Shown: one piece after another, positions 53,213-61,420 of the stretch
How the letters are laid out: each line of letters starts with the position of its first letter
Numbering within the stretch: position 1 is the stretch's first letter
Assembly (NCBI RefSeq): GCF_016464305.1
Contig: NZ_JAEIOJ010000001.1
Location: forward strand, 1-64,000
DNA from: Umezawaea beigongshangensis
GTDB lineage: Bacteria > Actinomycetota > Actinomycetes > Mycobacteriales > Pseudonocardiaceae
DNA: 64,000 bases
Reading direction: 5' to 3'
The notes under the pieces: model-generated
What the model was told of the DNA's origin: nothing
Databases searched by the model: none
The model's input: only the letters and a program-made list of their open reading frames with translations
Position numbers and translations under genes: made by a program

Positions 53213-54502
53213 CTACCTGCGGCCACCGAGCTTGCGGAGACCCGCCCCGCGCGCACCCGCGGTGCACTGCCGGGGCGAACCGTGCAGGAAGCGGTTGCGC
53301 GGGTCGAACACGTCCACCAGCCCGGGCGGGCCGCAGGGCTCCGGCTTCGGGGTGCTGGTCGGTTCCGGCAGCTCCAGCAACTGGTAGGCGGTCTGCTGGA
53401 GGATCGCCACGGACTTGCCCGGCACCGAGGACACCCGCTGCCGGGCCACGGCCTCCTGCTCCCGCTGGACGTCGCGGGCGGCGTCGAACTGCGGTCCCAG
53501 CGGCAGGTCGGGACGCCACAGCGGGCCGATCCCGGCCAGCTCGCTCATCACCGACTCCGGGTCGACCCGGTGCTGCCCGTCCGAGGTGAGCAGCACCGGC
53601 TTGCCGATCGCCGCCGCGTACAGGGCGATGCTCCCCGGGTCGCCCAGCACGACGTCAGCCGCGATCAGCAGTCCGGCCCACTCCGAGCGCGGGTCCTCCA
53701 CGTCCATCCCGGCGGCCAGGGCGTCGTGCAGCCAGCTCAGCACCGCGCGCTCGCCGTGGTGGGCCCAGATCGCCGGGTGCAGGGTGAGCACCACCCGGTG
53801 GTCGGCCGGCAGGTCCTCCACGATCCGCCGCAGCGGAGCGCAGCCCCCGCCGAACAACGAGTGCGGTCCCCACGTGGAGGACAGCACGACGAGGGTCTGT
53901 CCCGAGCGGACCCGCAGGTCGCGGCGGAACACCTCCCGCTGCGACGCACTGGCCAGCAGGACGTCGTAGGCGGGGTCTCCGCCCTCGACGGCGTTCGGCG
54001 CGGCCTGCGGGCACTGCTGCTGGAGCCGCGCGAGCTGGTCGGTGTGCGACAGGACCAGGGCGTCCACGACGACCTCGCCCTCGTGGACCAGGGATCCCTC
54101 TTCGAGCCCGTAGGTGGCGAACCCGCGCCTGGTGGCGGCCGGGTACTGCTTGATGAAGGCGGCGCCGTGGCCGACGGCCATCCGGCGCCGGGCGGGCAGG
54201 TCCTCGATGCGGTGCAGCGCGGCGGCGACCACCAGGTCGGCGGACAGACGGGTCGCCTCCTCCCAGGGGACCACCTTCGCCCCCATCTGCGCGAGGGCCT
54301 CGTCGACACCGGCACCGAGCTCGTCGGGCACGCGGGTGAACAGGACCTCGATCCGCTCGTCCCGCTCCAGGAAGGTGACGATCGTCAGCAGGCGCGCAAG
54401 ACTCGTGATCGTGTGCACTGCCACCAGAACTGTGCTCTGGGTGTCACGACTGCCGTAGGAGTCGGATGTGGGGGCCGTCCTCGATACGTGTTCGGTCGTC
54501 AT
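53213..54502 (-). CDS. GT-B-like protein (CDP-glycerol glycerophosphotransferase-like), function unknown
   Basis: 429 aa cytoplasmic protein. Two Rossmann-like halves are suggested: STVLVAVHTITSLARLLTIVTFLE at the start, and LVVLSSTWGPHSLFG, VVLTLHPAIWAHHGER, AADVVLGDPGSIALYAAAIGKPVLL in the second half, a pattern like the glycerophosphotransferase or glycosyltransferase-B folds. No catalytic assignment can be made. ATG at 54502. Convergent with the STAND gene with six bases between the stops. Confidence 0.6.
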   Translation of the reverse strand: MTTEHVSRTAPTSDSYGSRDTQSTVLVAVHTITSLARLLTIVTFLERDERIEVLFTRVPDELGAGVDEALAQMGAKVVPWEEATRLSADLVVAAALHRIEDLPARRRMAVGHGAAFIKQYPAATRRGFATYGLEEGSLVHEGEVVVDALVLSHTDQLARLQQQCPQAAPNAVEGGDPAYDVLLASASQREVFRRDLRVRSGQTLVVLSSTWGPHSLFGGGCAPLRRIVEDLPADHRVVLTLHPAIWAHHGERAVLSWLHDALAAGMDVEDPRSEWAGLLIAADVVLGDPGSIALYAAAIGKPVLLTSDGQHRVDPESVMSELAGIGPLWRPDLPLGPQFDAARDVQREQEAVARQRVSSVPGKSVAILQQTAYQLLELPEPTSTPKPEPCGPPGLVDVFDPRNRFLHGSPRQCTAGARGAGLRKLGGRR

Positions 54503-54655
54503 GCTGATCCTCCCGTGAGGGGAGGCCGACGTGCCCCGCGTGATTCACCCGAAGGAACCTGGATGGGGGCAGCCACGACGCAGCGGGCGTCGTAGGCTGG
54601 GATGCGCGGCAGCGACTCCTCGCCTCAACTGCTGTGGGTCTGGGTGAGTTGCCTA

Positions 54656-54690
54656 TCGGGCGGCTTCTGTTCGCGGCAGAAGCCGCCCGA
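54656..54690 (-). terminator. Hairpin after the DUF5753 regulator gene
   Basis: A 14-bp perfect stem (54656-54669 with 54677-54690) with a seven-base loop begins 27 bases after the regulator stop. No T run; may act as a terminator or transcript stabiliser. Confidence 0.5.
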
Positions 54691-54716
54691 ACTCGGTCAG
54701 CGAGCCGTCACCTCCG

Positions 54717-55577
54717 TCACGCTCCCATCTGCTTCAACCGCTCGTCGATGACGCGCGGGGTCTCGGACGCGGGCAGCGCGATCTTCTCCAGCTGGAAGAA
54801 GTAGTTGACGTACTCCCTCGTCTCCTCCGAGCTGTTGGGGATCAGCGTGTCCTTGTAGGGCTGCTCCAGCAGGAGCGCGTAGTCGTCGAGCTCGTCGGAC
54901 AGCTCGAAGATCTCGAACGAGGTCTTCATGCCGGGGTGGATGCCGGCCTTGAAGGGCATGATCTGGATCGAGAGGTGGGGCAGCTCGGCCAGTTCCTTGA
55001 GCCGCTCCAGCTGCTTGCGCAGCGTCTGCTCGTCGCCGATGACGCGGTGCAGCACCGACTCGTCGAGGATGAAGAACATCTCCGGTCCGTCCTCCGGCTG
55101 GAGCACGGTCTGGCGCTTGCGGCGGATCTCCAGGCCGCGCTTGATCGTCTCCTCGTCGGGAGCGCCCAGTCTGACCATCGGCAGCGAGTACTCCGGGATC
55201 TGGAGCAGGCCGTGGACGACCACGCTCTGGTACACCCGCAGGCGGATCGCCGACGCCTCCAGCCCGAGGAAGGTCGGGAAGTGCTGCGGCCCGTGGTCCT
55301 TGTACTCGTTCCACCAGGCCGCCTTCTTGCTGGCGCGGGCCATCTCGACGAAGTTGTCGACACGCTGCTTGTCCGCGATGCCGTAGTGCTGGAGCAGTGC
55401 TTTCAGGTCCGTGATCCCGACGCCGACCGTCCCGTTCTCGATGCGGATCAGCTTCGAGACCGACCACTCCAGCGCATCGGCGACATCGCGCTGCGTGAAG
55501 TCGGAGTCCTCCCGCGCGCGTCGCAGCTCGGTCAACAAGCGGCGCTGCTGGACGAGCGGGTTGTCAGTACCGGGCAC
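54717..55577 (-). CDS. Xre-type regulator with DUF5753 domain
   Basis: 286 aa. HTH_31-type DNA-binding domain at residues 10-70 (LRRAREDSDFTQRDVADALEWSVSKLIRIENG) followed by DUF5753 (residues 95-280, FLGLEASAIRLRVYQSVVVHGLLQ, then MFFILDESVLHR). These actinomycete regulators act with DUF397 proteins and affect development and antibiotic output in some Streptomyces. GTG at 55577 has GAGGAG four bases upstream. The DUF397 gene lies 221 bases upstream on the same strand. Confidence 0.92.
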   Translation of the reverse strand: MPGTDNPLVQQRRLLTELRRAREDSDFTQRDVADALEWSVSKLIRIENGTVGVGITDLKALLQHYGIADKQRVDNFVEMARASKKAAWWNEYKDHGPQHFPTFLGLEASAIRLRVYQSVVVHGLLQIPEYSLPMVRLGAPDEETIKRGLEIRRKRQTVLQPEDGPEMFFILDESVLHRVIGDEQTLRKQLERLKELAELPHLSIQIMPFKAGIHPGMKTSFEIFELSDELDDYALLLEQPYKDTLIPNSSEETREYVNYFFQLEKIALPASETPRVIDERLKQMGA

Positions 55578-55798
55578 GCTGCTCCTCGATTCGACCCTTG
55601 TCAGAACGCGACTGGCTTTCTGCCAGGTGGCATCACGGTAGCATTCGTTGTGATCGGAGTCACGCTGCAACTCGCTTTTCGCGTTGACTCTTTCAGCGGG
55701 GTGCGTCGTGCCACCGGCGCACCACCACGAGGAGGTGGCGCGAACGACAGAACGGGCCCGCCCGGAAGGGGCGGACCCGTGGCACGAAAGCGATCTTC

Positions 55799-56053
55799 TC
55801 AGCGGTTCCCGGCGATCGAGGACACGAACAGCGCCCACTGCGCGCCCGGGAAGCGCAGTCTCTGCTCGCGGTGCTTGGAGTCCCGCACGAGCACCCGCTC
55901 ACCGGTCCGGGCGCACTCCACGCAGCTGCCGGTCGTGGAGCCGCTCCTGGACGCCTTCACCCAGCGCAGCCCGTCGGAGTCGACCTCGACCAGGTGCGCT
56001 TTCCCTCGTTCAGCCACGTGTTCCCCGATCTTCACGGTCCCCGGACCGTCCAC
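55799..56053 (-). CDS. DUF397 protein
   Basis: 84 aa. Core DUF397 pattern: RWVKASRSG, then SCVECARTGERVLVRDSKHREQ and LRFPGAQWALFV. Usually found next to an Xre/DUF5753 gene, as here, though the order with DUF397 first is less common. Start codon is unsure: GTG at 56053, 56035 and 56017 are all in frame; the long form is given. Likely a small partner that antagonises the regulator, as shown for some homologues. Confidence 0.82.
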   Translation of the reverse strand: MDGPGTVKIGEHVAERGKAHLVEVDSDGLRWVKASRSGSTTGSCVECARTGERVLVRDSKHREQRLRFPGAQWALFVSSIAGNR

Positions 56054-56455
56054 GTCGACGTCGGCCCGCGAACCGCGCGCACCCGTGAACGGCGGGAGGC
56101 GGCGAACGGCCGTGGCCCGCCCCTCAGCCTAAGCCGCGGAAGTTGATGTCGGACACCGCCGACAGAGGTAGCCGACCGATAGGCAAAAAGGCGGAAAGTC
56201 ACTGGTCAGAAAGTCGACGGACTCCCCGCACGACCACGCAGAACTCGGTGTCGCGACGACCGGACGTTCACTTCGGCCGCAACCTTTATGCCCTGAAAGG
56301 GTGAACATCGTTGCTCCGGCTAACGCCGAGGGGTGAATCTTCCATAGTCAGATCAGTCAACGGGCGACGGCGCCGACAAAATACGCAGAAATGCGGAAAA
56401 GTCGCTCGCCGCGCATCTCGCGCGGACGCTCCGCGCATCGGACGGGAGATCCACC
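56054..56455. other. Intergenic stretch without a supported gene
   Basis: 402 bases separate DUF397 (minus) from the DUF3761 peptide gene (plus). The base composition is AT-richer than the genes. A TTAGGCT near 56127-56133 (minus) could be a -10 for DUF397, and CATAGT at 56343-56348 (plus) a -10 for the peptide gene, both without firm -35 partners. Nothing else is recognised. Confidence 0.4.
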
Positions 56456-56695
56456 ATGAGCAGAGCCCTCTTCGGCGTGCGCGGAACCGGTCGGCTGGCG
56501 ACCGCGGTGAGCGCGGGCGCGATGGCGCTGCTGACGCTCGGCGGCTCCGACGGCGGCGCCGCGCCGGCACCGTCCCGACACCTCCCGGAGTCGCCGCAGG
56601 GGGCCACGGCCCGGTGCAACGACGGCAACTACAGCTTCTCCGCCGACCGCGCGACCACCTGCACCGGACGCGGTGGCGTGGCGCGCTGGTACTGA
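56456..56695 (+). CDS. Secreted DUF3761-type small protein
   Basis: 79 aa with a signal peptide (GRLATAVSAGAMALLTLGG) and a short C-terminal cysteine domain: ARCNDGNYSFSADRATTCTGRGGVARWY is close to the DUF3761 pattern (C-x-DG-x-YS...CSGHGGV-x-W). Two cysteines probably form a disulphide. ATG at 56456 with GGGAGA upstream. Function unknown. Confidence 0.75.
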   Translation: MSRALFGVRGTGRLATAVSAGAMALLTLGGSDGGAAPAPSRHLPESPQGATARCNDGNYSFSADRATTCTGRGGVARWY

Positions 56696-56712
56696 GCGCG
56701 AGCGCGAACGGG

Positions 56713-56755
56713 GACCAGGCCGAGGCCCCGCGGGGCGTGGTGGCTCGGCCTGGTC
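56713..56755. terminator. Bidirectional terminator
   Basis: A 12-bp perfect outer stem (56713-56724 with 56744-56755) with an inner GCCCCGCGGGGC palindrome lies between the stop codons of the DUF3761 gene and the desaturase gene, which converge on it. Confidence 0.7.
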
Positions 56756-56774
56756 GGCGGAGTCCGGACGGGGA

Positions 56775-57707
56775 TCAGGCTCCGGCGGCGAGAACACGCG
56801 CGGCGGCGCGATCACGGCGCTCGACGAAACGGCTGGCCTGGGTGTCCAGCTTGGTCAGGAACTCGCCGAGCTCGCGACGCGCGGTCTCGCCGACCTCGCC
56901 GAGACCCTCCAGCTCGAAGATCTTCCAGTGGCGCAGCAGCGGCCACACCACGTCGTCGTGGTGGATGCGCAGGTCGTAGATGCCCGCCTTCGCCATCAGG
57001 GCCGCCTTGCGGGTGAAGCTGGGGATGATGCTGCCGGGCATCTCGAAGCCGATGACCTCGTCGGTGATCGCCCGCACCATCTCGTCGGGCGTGATCTCCA
57101 GGGCCGCCGTCACGAGGTTGCGGTAGAAGATCATGTGCAGGTTCTCGTCGGCGGCGATGCGGCCGAGGAGCTTGTCCGCGATCGTGTCCTGCGTGTAGCG
57201 GCCCGCGTTGCGGTGCGAGATGCGGGTCGCCAGCTCCTGGAACGACACGTAGGCGAAGACCTGGAGCATCGGCTTCTCCTCGGTGTCGTACCCGAGCTGC
57301 ATGACCTGCATGCGCTGACGCTCCAGCTCGACGGGGTCGACGGCCCTGGTCACGACGAGGTAGTCGCGCAGGCAGATGCCGTGCCTGCCCTCCTCGGCGG
57401 TCCACTGGTGCACCCAGTTTCCCCAGGCGCCCTCGCGGCCGAACGTCCGGTGGATCTCGCGGTGGTAGCTCGGCAGGTTGTCCTCGGTCAGCAGGTTCAC
57501 CTCCAGCGCGGTGCGCGCGATGGGCGTGAGCTTGGACTGCTCCTCCGACCAGTCCTCACCACCGAGGTCGGCGAAGTTGCGTCCCTCGCTCCAGGGCACG
57601 AACTCGTGGGGCATCCACTCCTTGGCGATGTTCAAGTGGCGGTTGAGGTTCTCCTCCACCGTCGATTCGAGTTCCAGAAGCAGTCGCGCGGTTGCGGACG
57701 TGGCCAT
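56775..57707 (-). CDS. Acyl-ACP desaturase
   Basis: 310 aa di-iron enzyme of the plant-type (soluble) stearoyl-ACP desaturase family. Iron-binding carboxylate and His motifs visible: LLTEDNLPSYH near residue 75, TAEEGRHG near residue 107, ATRISHRNAG and AADENLHMIFYRN near residue 187. Introduces a double bond in acyl-ACP and so affects membrane lipids. ATG at 57707. The upstream region holds the exact palindrome CCGTA-ACC-TACGG. Confidence 0.9.
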   Translation of the reverse strand: MATSATARLLLELESTVEENLNRHLNIAKEWMPHEFVPWSEGRNFADLGGEDWSEEQSKLTPIARTALEVNLLTEDNLPSYHREIHRTFGREGAWGNWVHQWTAEEGRHGICLRDYLVVTRAVDPVELERQRMQVMQLGYDTEEKPMLQVFAYVSFQELATRISHRNAGRYTQDTIADKLLGRIAADENLHMIFYRNLVTAALEITPDEMVRAITDEVIGFEMPGSIIPSFTRKAALMAKAGIYDLRIHHDDVVWPLLRHWKIFELEGLGEVGETARRELGEFLTKLDTQASRFVERRDRAAARVLAAGA

Positions 57708-57752
57708 GAGATTTCATCCTTCCGAGGGATCGGTCCCCCCTAACCTACGCGA

Positions 57753-57765
57753 CCGTAACCTACGG
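57753..57765. promoter_or_regulatory. Candidate operator before the desaturase gene
   Basis: CCGTA-ACC-TACGG is a perfect palindrome, flanked by further TAACCTACG and CGTAACC repeats over 57741-57775. It lies 46-58 bases upstream of the desaturase start, with TAGGTT (a possible -10) on the minus strand next to it. A TetR-type lipid regulator is the likely user. Confidence 0.5.
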
Positions 57766-57826
57766 AGGCGTAACCGTGGGATCGAGGTACGGTCGGGCCG
57801 GTCGGGCAAGACGTGAGGAGACAGCC

Positions 57827-59032
57827 GTGCACTACGACGTCACCGCCGTGCGAGCACACTTCCCGGCGCTCGACGAGGGCGCCGCCCACTTCGACGGCCC
57901 CGGTGGCTCCCAGGTCCCCGAGGAGGTTGCGGACGCCGTCGCGGGTGCCCTGCGCTCGGCCCTGTCAAACCGGGGCACGACGACGGCCGCTGAGCGCCGC
58001 GCCGACGGGATCGTGGTCGCGGCCCGCGAGGCGGCGGCCGACCTGCTGGGCGCCGACCCCCGCGGGATCGTGTTCGGGCGCAGCGCGACGCAACTCGTCC
58101 AGGACTTCGCCCGGACCCTCGCGAAGACCTGGGGTCCCGGCGACGAGGTGGTGGTCACCCGGCTGGACCACGACGCGAACATCCGCCCGTGGGTGCTGGC
58201 GGCGCAGGCCGCGGGCGCGACCGTCCGCTGGGCCGACTTCGACGCCGCCACGGGCGTGCTCGACGTCTCGCACGTGGCCGCGCAGCTCTCCGGCCGCACG
58301 CGGCTCGTCGCCGTGACGGGGGCGTCGAACCTGCTGGGCACGCGGCCCGACGTCGCGCAGATCGCGCGGGTCGTGCACGACGCGGGGGCGCTGCTGCACG
58401 TCGACGGCGTGCACCTGACGCCGCACGCGCACGTCGACGTCGCCGAGCTGGGCGCCGACCTGTTCGTCTGCTCCCCCTACAAGTTCCTCGGCCCCCACCT
58501 GGGCCTGACGGCGGCGGCGCCGGCGCTGCTGGAGACGCTGGAGCCGGACAAGCTGCTGCCGTCCACGAACGCGGTCCCGGAGCGGTTCGAGCTGGGCACG
58601 CTGCCCTACGAGCTGCTCGCGGGCACGACGGCGGCGGTGGACTTCCTCGCGGGGCTCGTGCCGGGCTCGGGATCGCGCCGGGAACGCCTGCGCACGTCGT
58701 TCGAGGCGCTCGACGAGCACGAGGCCGGTCTGCGCGACCGGCTGGAGGCGGGACTGCGCGCGATCGACGGCGTCGTCCTGCACGGAGCACCGGACCGGCC
58801 GCGCACGCCGACCGTGCTGTTCTCGGTGGACGGGGTCGCCCCGGACGAGGTGCGCCGCCAGCTCGCGCGGATCGGGGTGAACGCGCCCGCCGGGCACTTC
58901 TACGCCCTGGAGTGCTCCCGCTGGGCCGGGCTGGGCGACACGGGTGCGGTGCGCGCCGGGATCGCCCCTTACACGAACGAGTCCGACGTGGACCGTTTGC
59001 TGGACGGTGTGGCGCGCACGGCGCGTCCCTGA
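57827..59032 (+). CDS. Cysteine desulfurase-like aminotransferase class V
   Basis: 401 aa PLP enzyme of the class V group. Seen: ANIRPWVLAAQAAG, LLHVDGVHLTPHAHVDVAELGADLFVCSPYKFLGPHLG near residue 220 with the internal Lys aldimine in PYKF, and FELGTLPYELLAG. Class members include cysteine desulfurases (SufS-like) and isopenicillin epimerases. No conserved active-site Cys loop could be confirmed, so a desulfurase assignment is open. GTG at 57827. Followed 13 bases later by the patatin gene. Confidence 0.85.
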   Translation: MHYDVTAVRAHFPALDEGAAHFDGPGGSQVPEEVADAVAGALRSALSNRGTTTAAERRADGIVVAAREAAADLLGADPRGIVFGRSATQLVQDFARTLAKTWGPGDEVVVTRLDHDANIRPWVLAAQAAGATVRWADFDAATGVLDVSHVAAQLSGRTRLVAVTGASNLLGTRPDVAQIARVVHDAGALLHVDGVHLTPHAHVDVAELGADLFVCSPYKFLGPHLGLTAAAPALLETLEPDKLLPSTNAVPERFELGTLPYELLAGTTAAVDFLAGLVPGSGSRRERLRTSFEALDEHEAGLRDRLEAGLRAIDGVVLHGAPDRPRTPTVLFSVDGVAPDEVRRQLARIGVNAPAGHFYALECSRWAGLGDTGAVRAGIAPYTNESDVDRLLDGVARTARP

Positions 59033-59045
59033 CGAGAGGACTCCC

Positions 59046-59888
59046 ATGTCGCGTGCGCTGGTGCTGGGTGGCGGTGGTCTGGCCGGGATCGCCTGGGAGA
59101 TCGGGGTGCTGCGGGGCCTGCTCGACCACGGTGTCGACGTGACCGACGCCGAACTCGTGGTGGGCACGTCGGCGGGGTCCGTGGTGGGTGCGCTTCTCAC
59201 GACGGGGGCCGACCTGGAGGAGCTCTACCAGGCGCAGCTCGAAGCGGGCTCCGGCGCCGAGCGGCCGGTGGACTTCGACGCCGAGCGGTTCGGCACGGCG
59301 GTGCTGGAGGCCATGGCCGGAGCGACGACGCCGCAGGAGGTGCGGGCGCGCATCGGGGCGATCGCCCTCGCGGCGGACACCGTGCCGGAGGCCGAGCGGC
59401 GCGACGTCATCGCGTCGCGGCTGCCGGTGCACGAGTGGCCGGAGCGGCGGCTGCTGGTGGTCGCGGTGAACGCGGTCACCGGCGAGTGGACCGCGTTCGA
59501 CCGCGACTCCGGAGCGGGGCTGGTCGACGCCGTGGCGGCCAGTTGCGCCGTGCCCGGCGTGTGGCCGCCCATCACCATTGGGGACGACCGGTGGATCGAC
59601 GGCGGCGTCCGCTCGATCACCAACGCCGATCTGGCCGGGGGCTGCGACGCGGTGGTGATCCTCGCGCCGATGGTGCCGCCGGAGGGCAACCCGTTCGGCG
59701 GTCCGGTGCAGGAGGCCGAGCGGCTGGCCGCCACGACGCAGGTGCGACTCTTCGCCGCCGACGAGCAGTCCGCGGCGGCGTTCGGGTCGAACCCGCTGGA
59801 CCCGGCCACGCGGCCCGGCGCGGCGCGGGCCGGGCGGGCGCAGGCGGCTCTCGTCGCGGACGAGGTCCGGCTGCTCTGGGGCGGCTGA
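59046..59888 (+). CDS. Patatin-like phospholipase
   Basis: 280 aa serine hydrolase. Oxyanion hole GGGGLAGI at residues 8-15, nucleophile GTSAGS (GxSxG) near residue 40 and the Asp of the DGG dyad in WIDGGVRSI near residue 183. Cleaves acyl chains from lipids. ATG at 59046 with GAGGA upstream. In operon with the PLP gene, no clear metabolic link. Confidence 0.92.
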   Translation: MSRALVLGGGGLAGIAWEIGVLRGLLDHGVDVTDAELVVGTSAGSVVGALLTTGADLEELYQAQLEAGSGAERPVDFDAERFGTAVLEAMAGATTPQEVRARIGAIALAADTVPEAERRDVIASRLPVHEWPERRLLVVAVNAVTGEWTAFDRDSGAGLVDAVAASCAVPGVWPPITIGDDRWIDGGVRSITNADLAGGCDAVVILAPMVPPEGNPFGGPVQEAERLAATTQVRLFAADEQSAAAFGSNPLDPATRPGAARAGRAQAALVADEVRLLWGG

Positions 59889-60006
59889 GGAGTGCGGCGG
59901 GAACCGGTCGGCCGGTTCCCGCCGACGCCGTCCCGCTGGCGGGCAGACGCTGTCCGGCACCGGGCGCGCACGACGTCACCTCCCCCGGACGTGCGACCAT
60001 CGGACC

Positions 60007-60474
60007 GTGACCGATCGCGACCGCGACGCCGAGGGCCGAGCACGCAACTCCCGCCCGCGCGACGGCCTCGGCCGTCCGCTCCCGCACGGACTGCCCGGCG
60101 TGGAGCGCCAGCCGGAGGGCGTCGTGCGTCCACCGGCGGAGTCCCTGTCCGAGGCGCAGCGCCTGCTCGACGAGACGATGCCCTTCCACGCGCACGAGGT
60201 GCTGGAGGACGCCTGGAAGTCGGCCCCGGAGCCCGAGCGAGAGCTGTGGCGGGGGCTCGCCCAGCTCGCCGTGGGACTGACGCACGCGCTGCGCGGCAAC
60301 AGCGCCGGAGCGACGGCGCTGCTGCGCCGGGGCGCGGCCAACGTCGAGCCCTTCGCCACCGACCCGCCGCACGGCGTGGACGTGGCGGGCCTGGTCGACT
60401 GGGCCCGCGAGACGGCGGAGAACACCGAGCGGAGCCGGGAGTTCACCCCCGCGCCTCCCCGGCTGACGCGCTGA
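60007..60474 (+). CDS. DUF309 family protein
   Basis: 155 aa. The DUF309 pattern is clear: RLLDETMPFHAHEVLEDAWKSAPEPERELWRGLAQLAVGLTHALRGN near residues 50-98, with the buried His-x3-Glu-x7-Trp set. Function is unknown; conserved in many bacteria. GTG at 60007 gives a charged N-terminal extension of about 40 residues. Confidence 0.88.
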   Translation: MTDRDRDAEGRARNSRPRDGLGRPLPHGLPGVERQPEGVVRPPAESLSEAQRLLDETMPFHAHEVLEDAWKSAPEPERELWRGLAQLAVGLTHALRGNSAGATALLRRGAANVEPFATDPPHGVDVAGLVDWARETAENTERSREFTPAPPRLTR

Positions 60475-60580
60475 ACGTCCGGTCGGAGCAGTCGAGTTGC
60501 GCCGAACGCCCGCTTCGCGGTGCGCGGCCACGGGTAGTTCGTCACCAGGGTTCTTCCACCCGACGACGAAGGAGACTCCC

Positions 60581-60760
60581 GTGCTCGCACTGGTTGCCGC
60601 AGTGATCTTCGGCTTGGCGCTGTTGCTCGACCTGGCGAACGCGTCGCTGGGCAGCGTGCTCGACAACGGCACGCTCCTGCTCGCCGGTCTGCTCTGCCTC
60701 GCGCTGCACCTGGGCGGCGTCGGCGCGTCGCGCAGCGTCAACTGGCGCCGCCGCCGCTGA
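60581..60760 (+). CDS. Small two-helix membrane protein
   Basis: 59 aa: hydrophobic stretches LALVAAVIFGLALLLDLA (residues 2-20) and TLLLAGLLCLALHLGGV (31-48), then a basic tail NWRRRR that would stay in the cytoplasm. GTG at 60581 has GAAGGAG six bases upstream. Similar short proteins are common in actinomycetes and their role is unknown. Confidence 0.72.
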   Translation: MLALVAAVIFGLALLLDLANASLGSVLDNGTLLLAGLLCLALHLGGVGASRSVNWRRRR

Positions 60761-60771
60761 CCCCGGCCGTG

Positions 60772-60818
60772 GACGACGAACCGCCCGCCCCGCGACAGCG
60801 GAGCGGGCGGAGTCGTCG
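60772..60818. terminator. Bidirectional terminator
   Basis: GACGAC...CCGCCCGC (60772-60788) pairs with GCGGGCGG...GTCGTC (60803-60818) between the convergent small membrane protein and DoxX genes. The inner eight base pairs are perfect. Confidence 0.65.
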
Positions 60819-60826
60819 GGGGGTGA

Positions 60827-61351
60827 TCAGCGCGAGGGCAGGACGTCCCCGACCCTGCCGGACACGCGCTCAGCCGTGCTCGACACCTGGCGCGCTCCCC
60901 TGCGCGCCGCCCGCCTGGCCCGCCAGCCCAGCGACGGCTTGCCCGCCGTGTCGGCCGAGGCCACCAGCAGACCGCCCAGCAGGGACGTGTTCTTCAGGAA
61001 GTGCAGCCGGTCGGCCGAGCGCCGGGCCGGGTCGGCGTCGTGCTCCCAGAACGGGTGCGCCGCGATCGTCGTCGGGATCAGGCTGCCCGCGAGCAGCGCG
61101 GCCGACAGGCGGGGGAACTTGTTCAACGCCAGCATCGTCCCGGCGACCACCTTCACCGCGGCGTCGACCTTCACCAGCGTCGCCGCGTCGGTCGGCACGC
61201 CCTGCGGCAGCCGGTCGCGGGTGCGGGTGAGCACCGCGTCCACGACGGGCTGCGCCGCCTTGGCCCTGGCCTCCGGGTCGCGGAGGCCGTCCACGCCGTC
61301 CGAGATGAACGCCGCTGACAGCAGCGGCCTGGCCAGTCTCCGAAGGATCAT
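60827..61351 (-). CDS. DoxX family membrane protein
   Basis: 174 aa with a DoxX-like layout of four hydrophobic segments (ARPLLSAAFISDG near residue 8, VVAGTMLALNKFPRLSAALLAGSLIPTTIAA near 70-100, LHFLKNTSLLGGLLVAS near 118-135), HPFW motif near residue 100 and a long basic tail. DoxX proteins act at the membrane in respiratory and redox-stress functions. ATG at 61351. Upstream on the same strand is catalase, 69 bases away, so the pair may share oxidative-stress control. Confidence 0.85.
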   Translation of the reverse strand: MILRRLARPLLSAAFISDGVDGLRDPEARAKAAQPVVDAVLTRTRDRLPQGVPTDAATLVKVDAAVKVVAGTMLALNKFPRLSAALLAGSLIPTTIAAHPFWEHDADPARRSADRLHFLKNTSLLGGLLVASADTAGKPSLGWRARRAARRGARQVSSTAERVSGRVGDVLPSR

Positions 61352-61420
61352 CGAACGATCTCCTCACCACGGTCGAGAGTCGGGTCCGGGAGTACCCGGC
61401 CGCGCTCGTCCCCAACCCCG

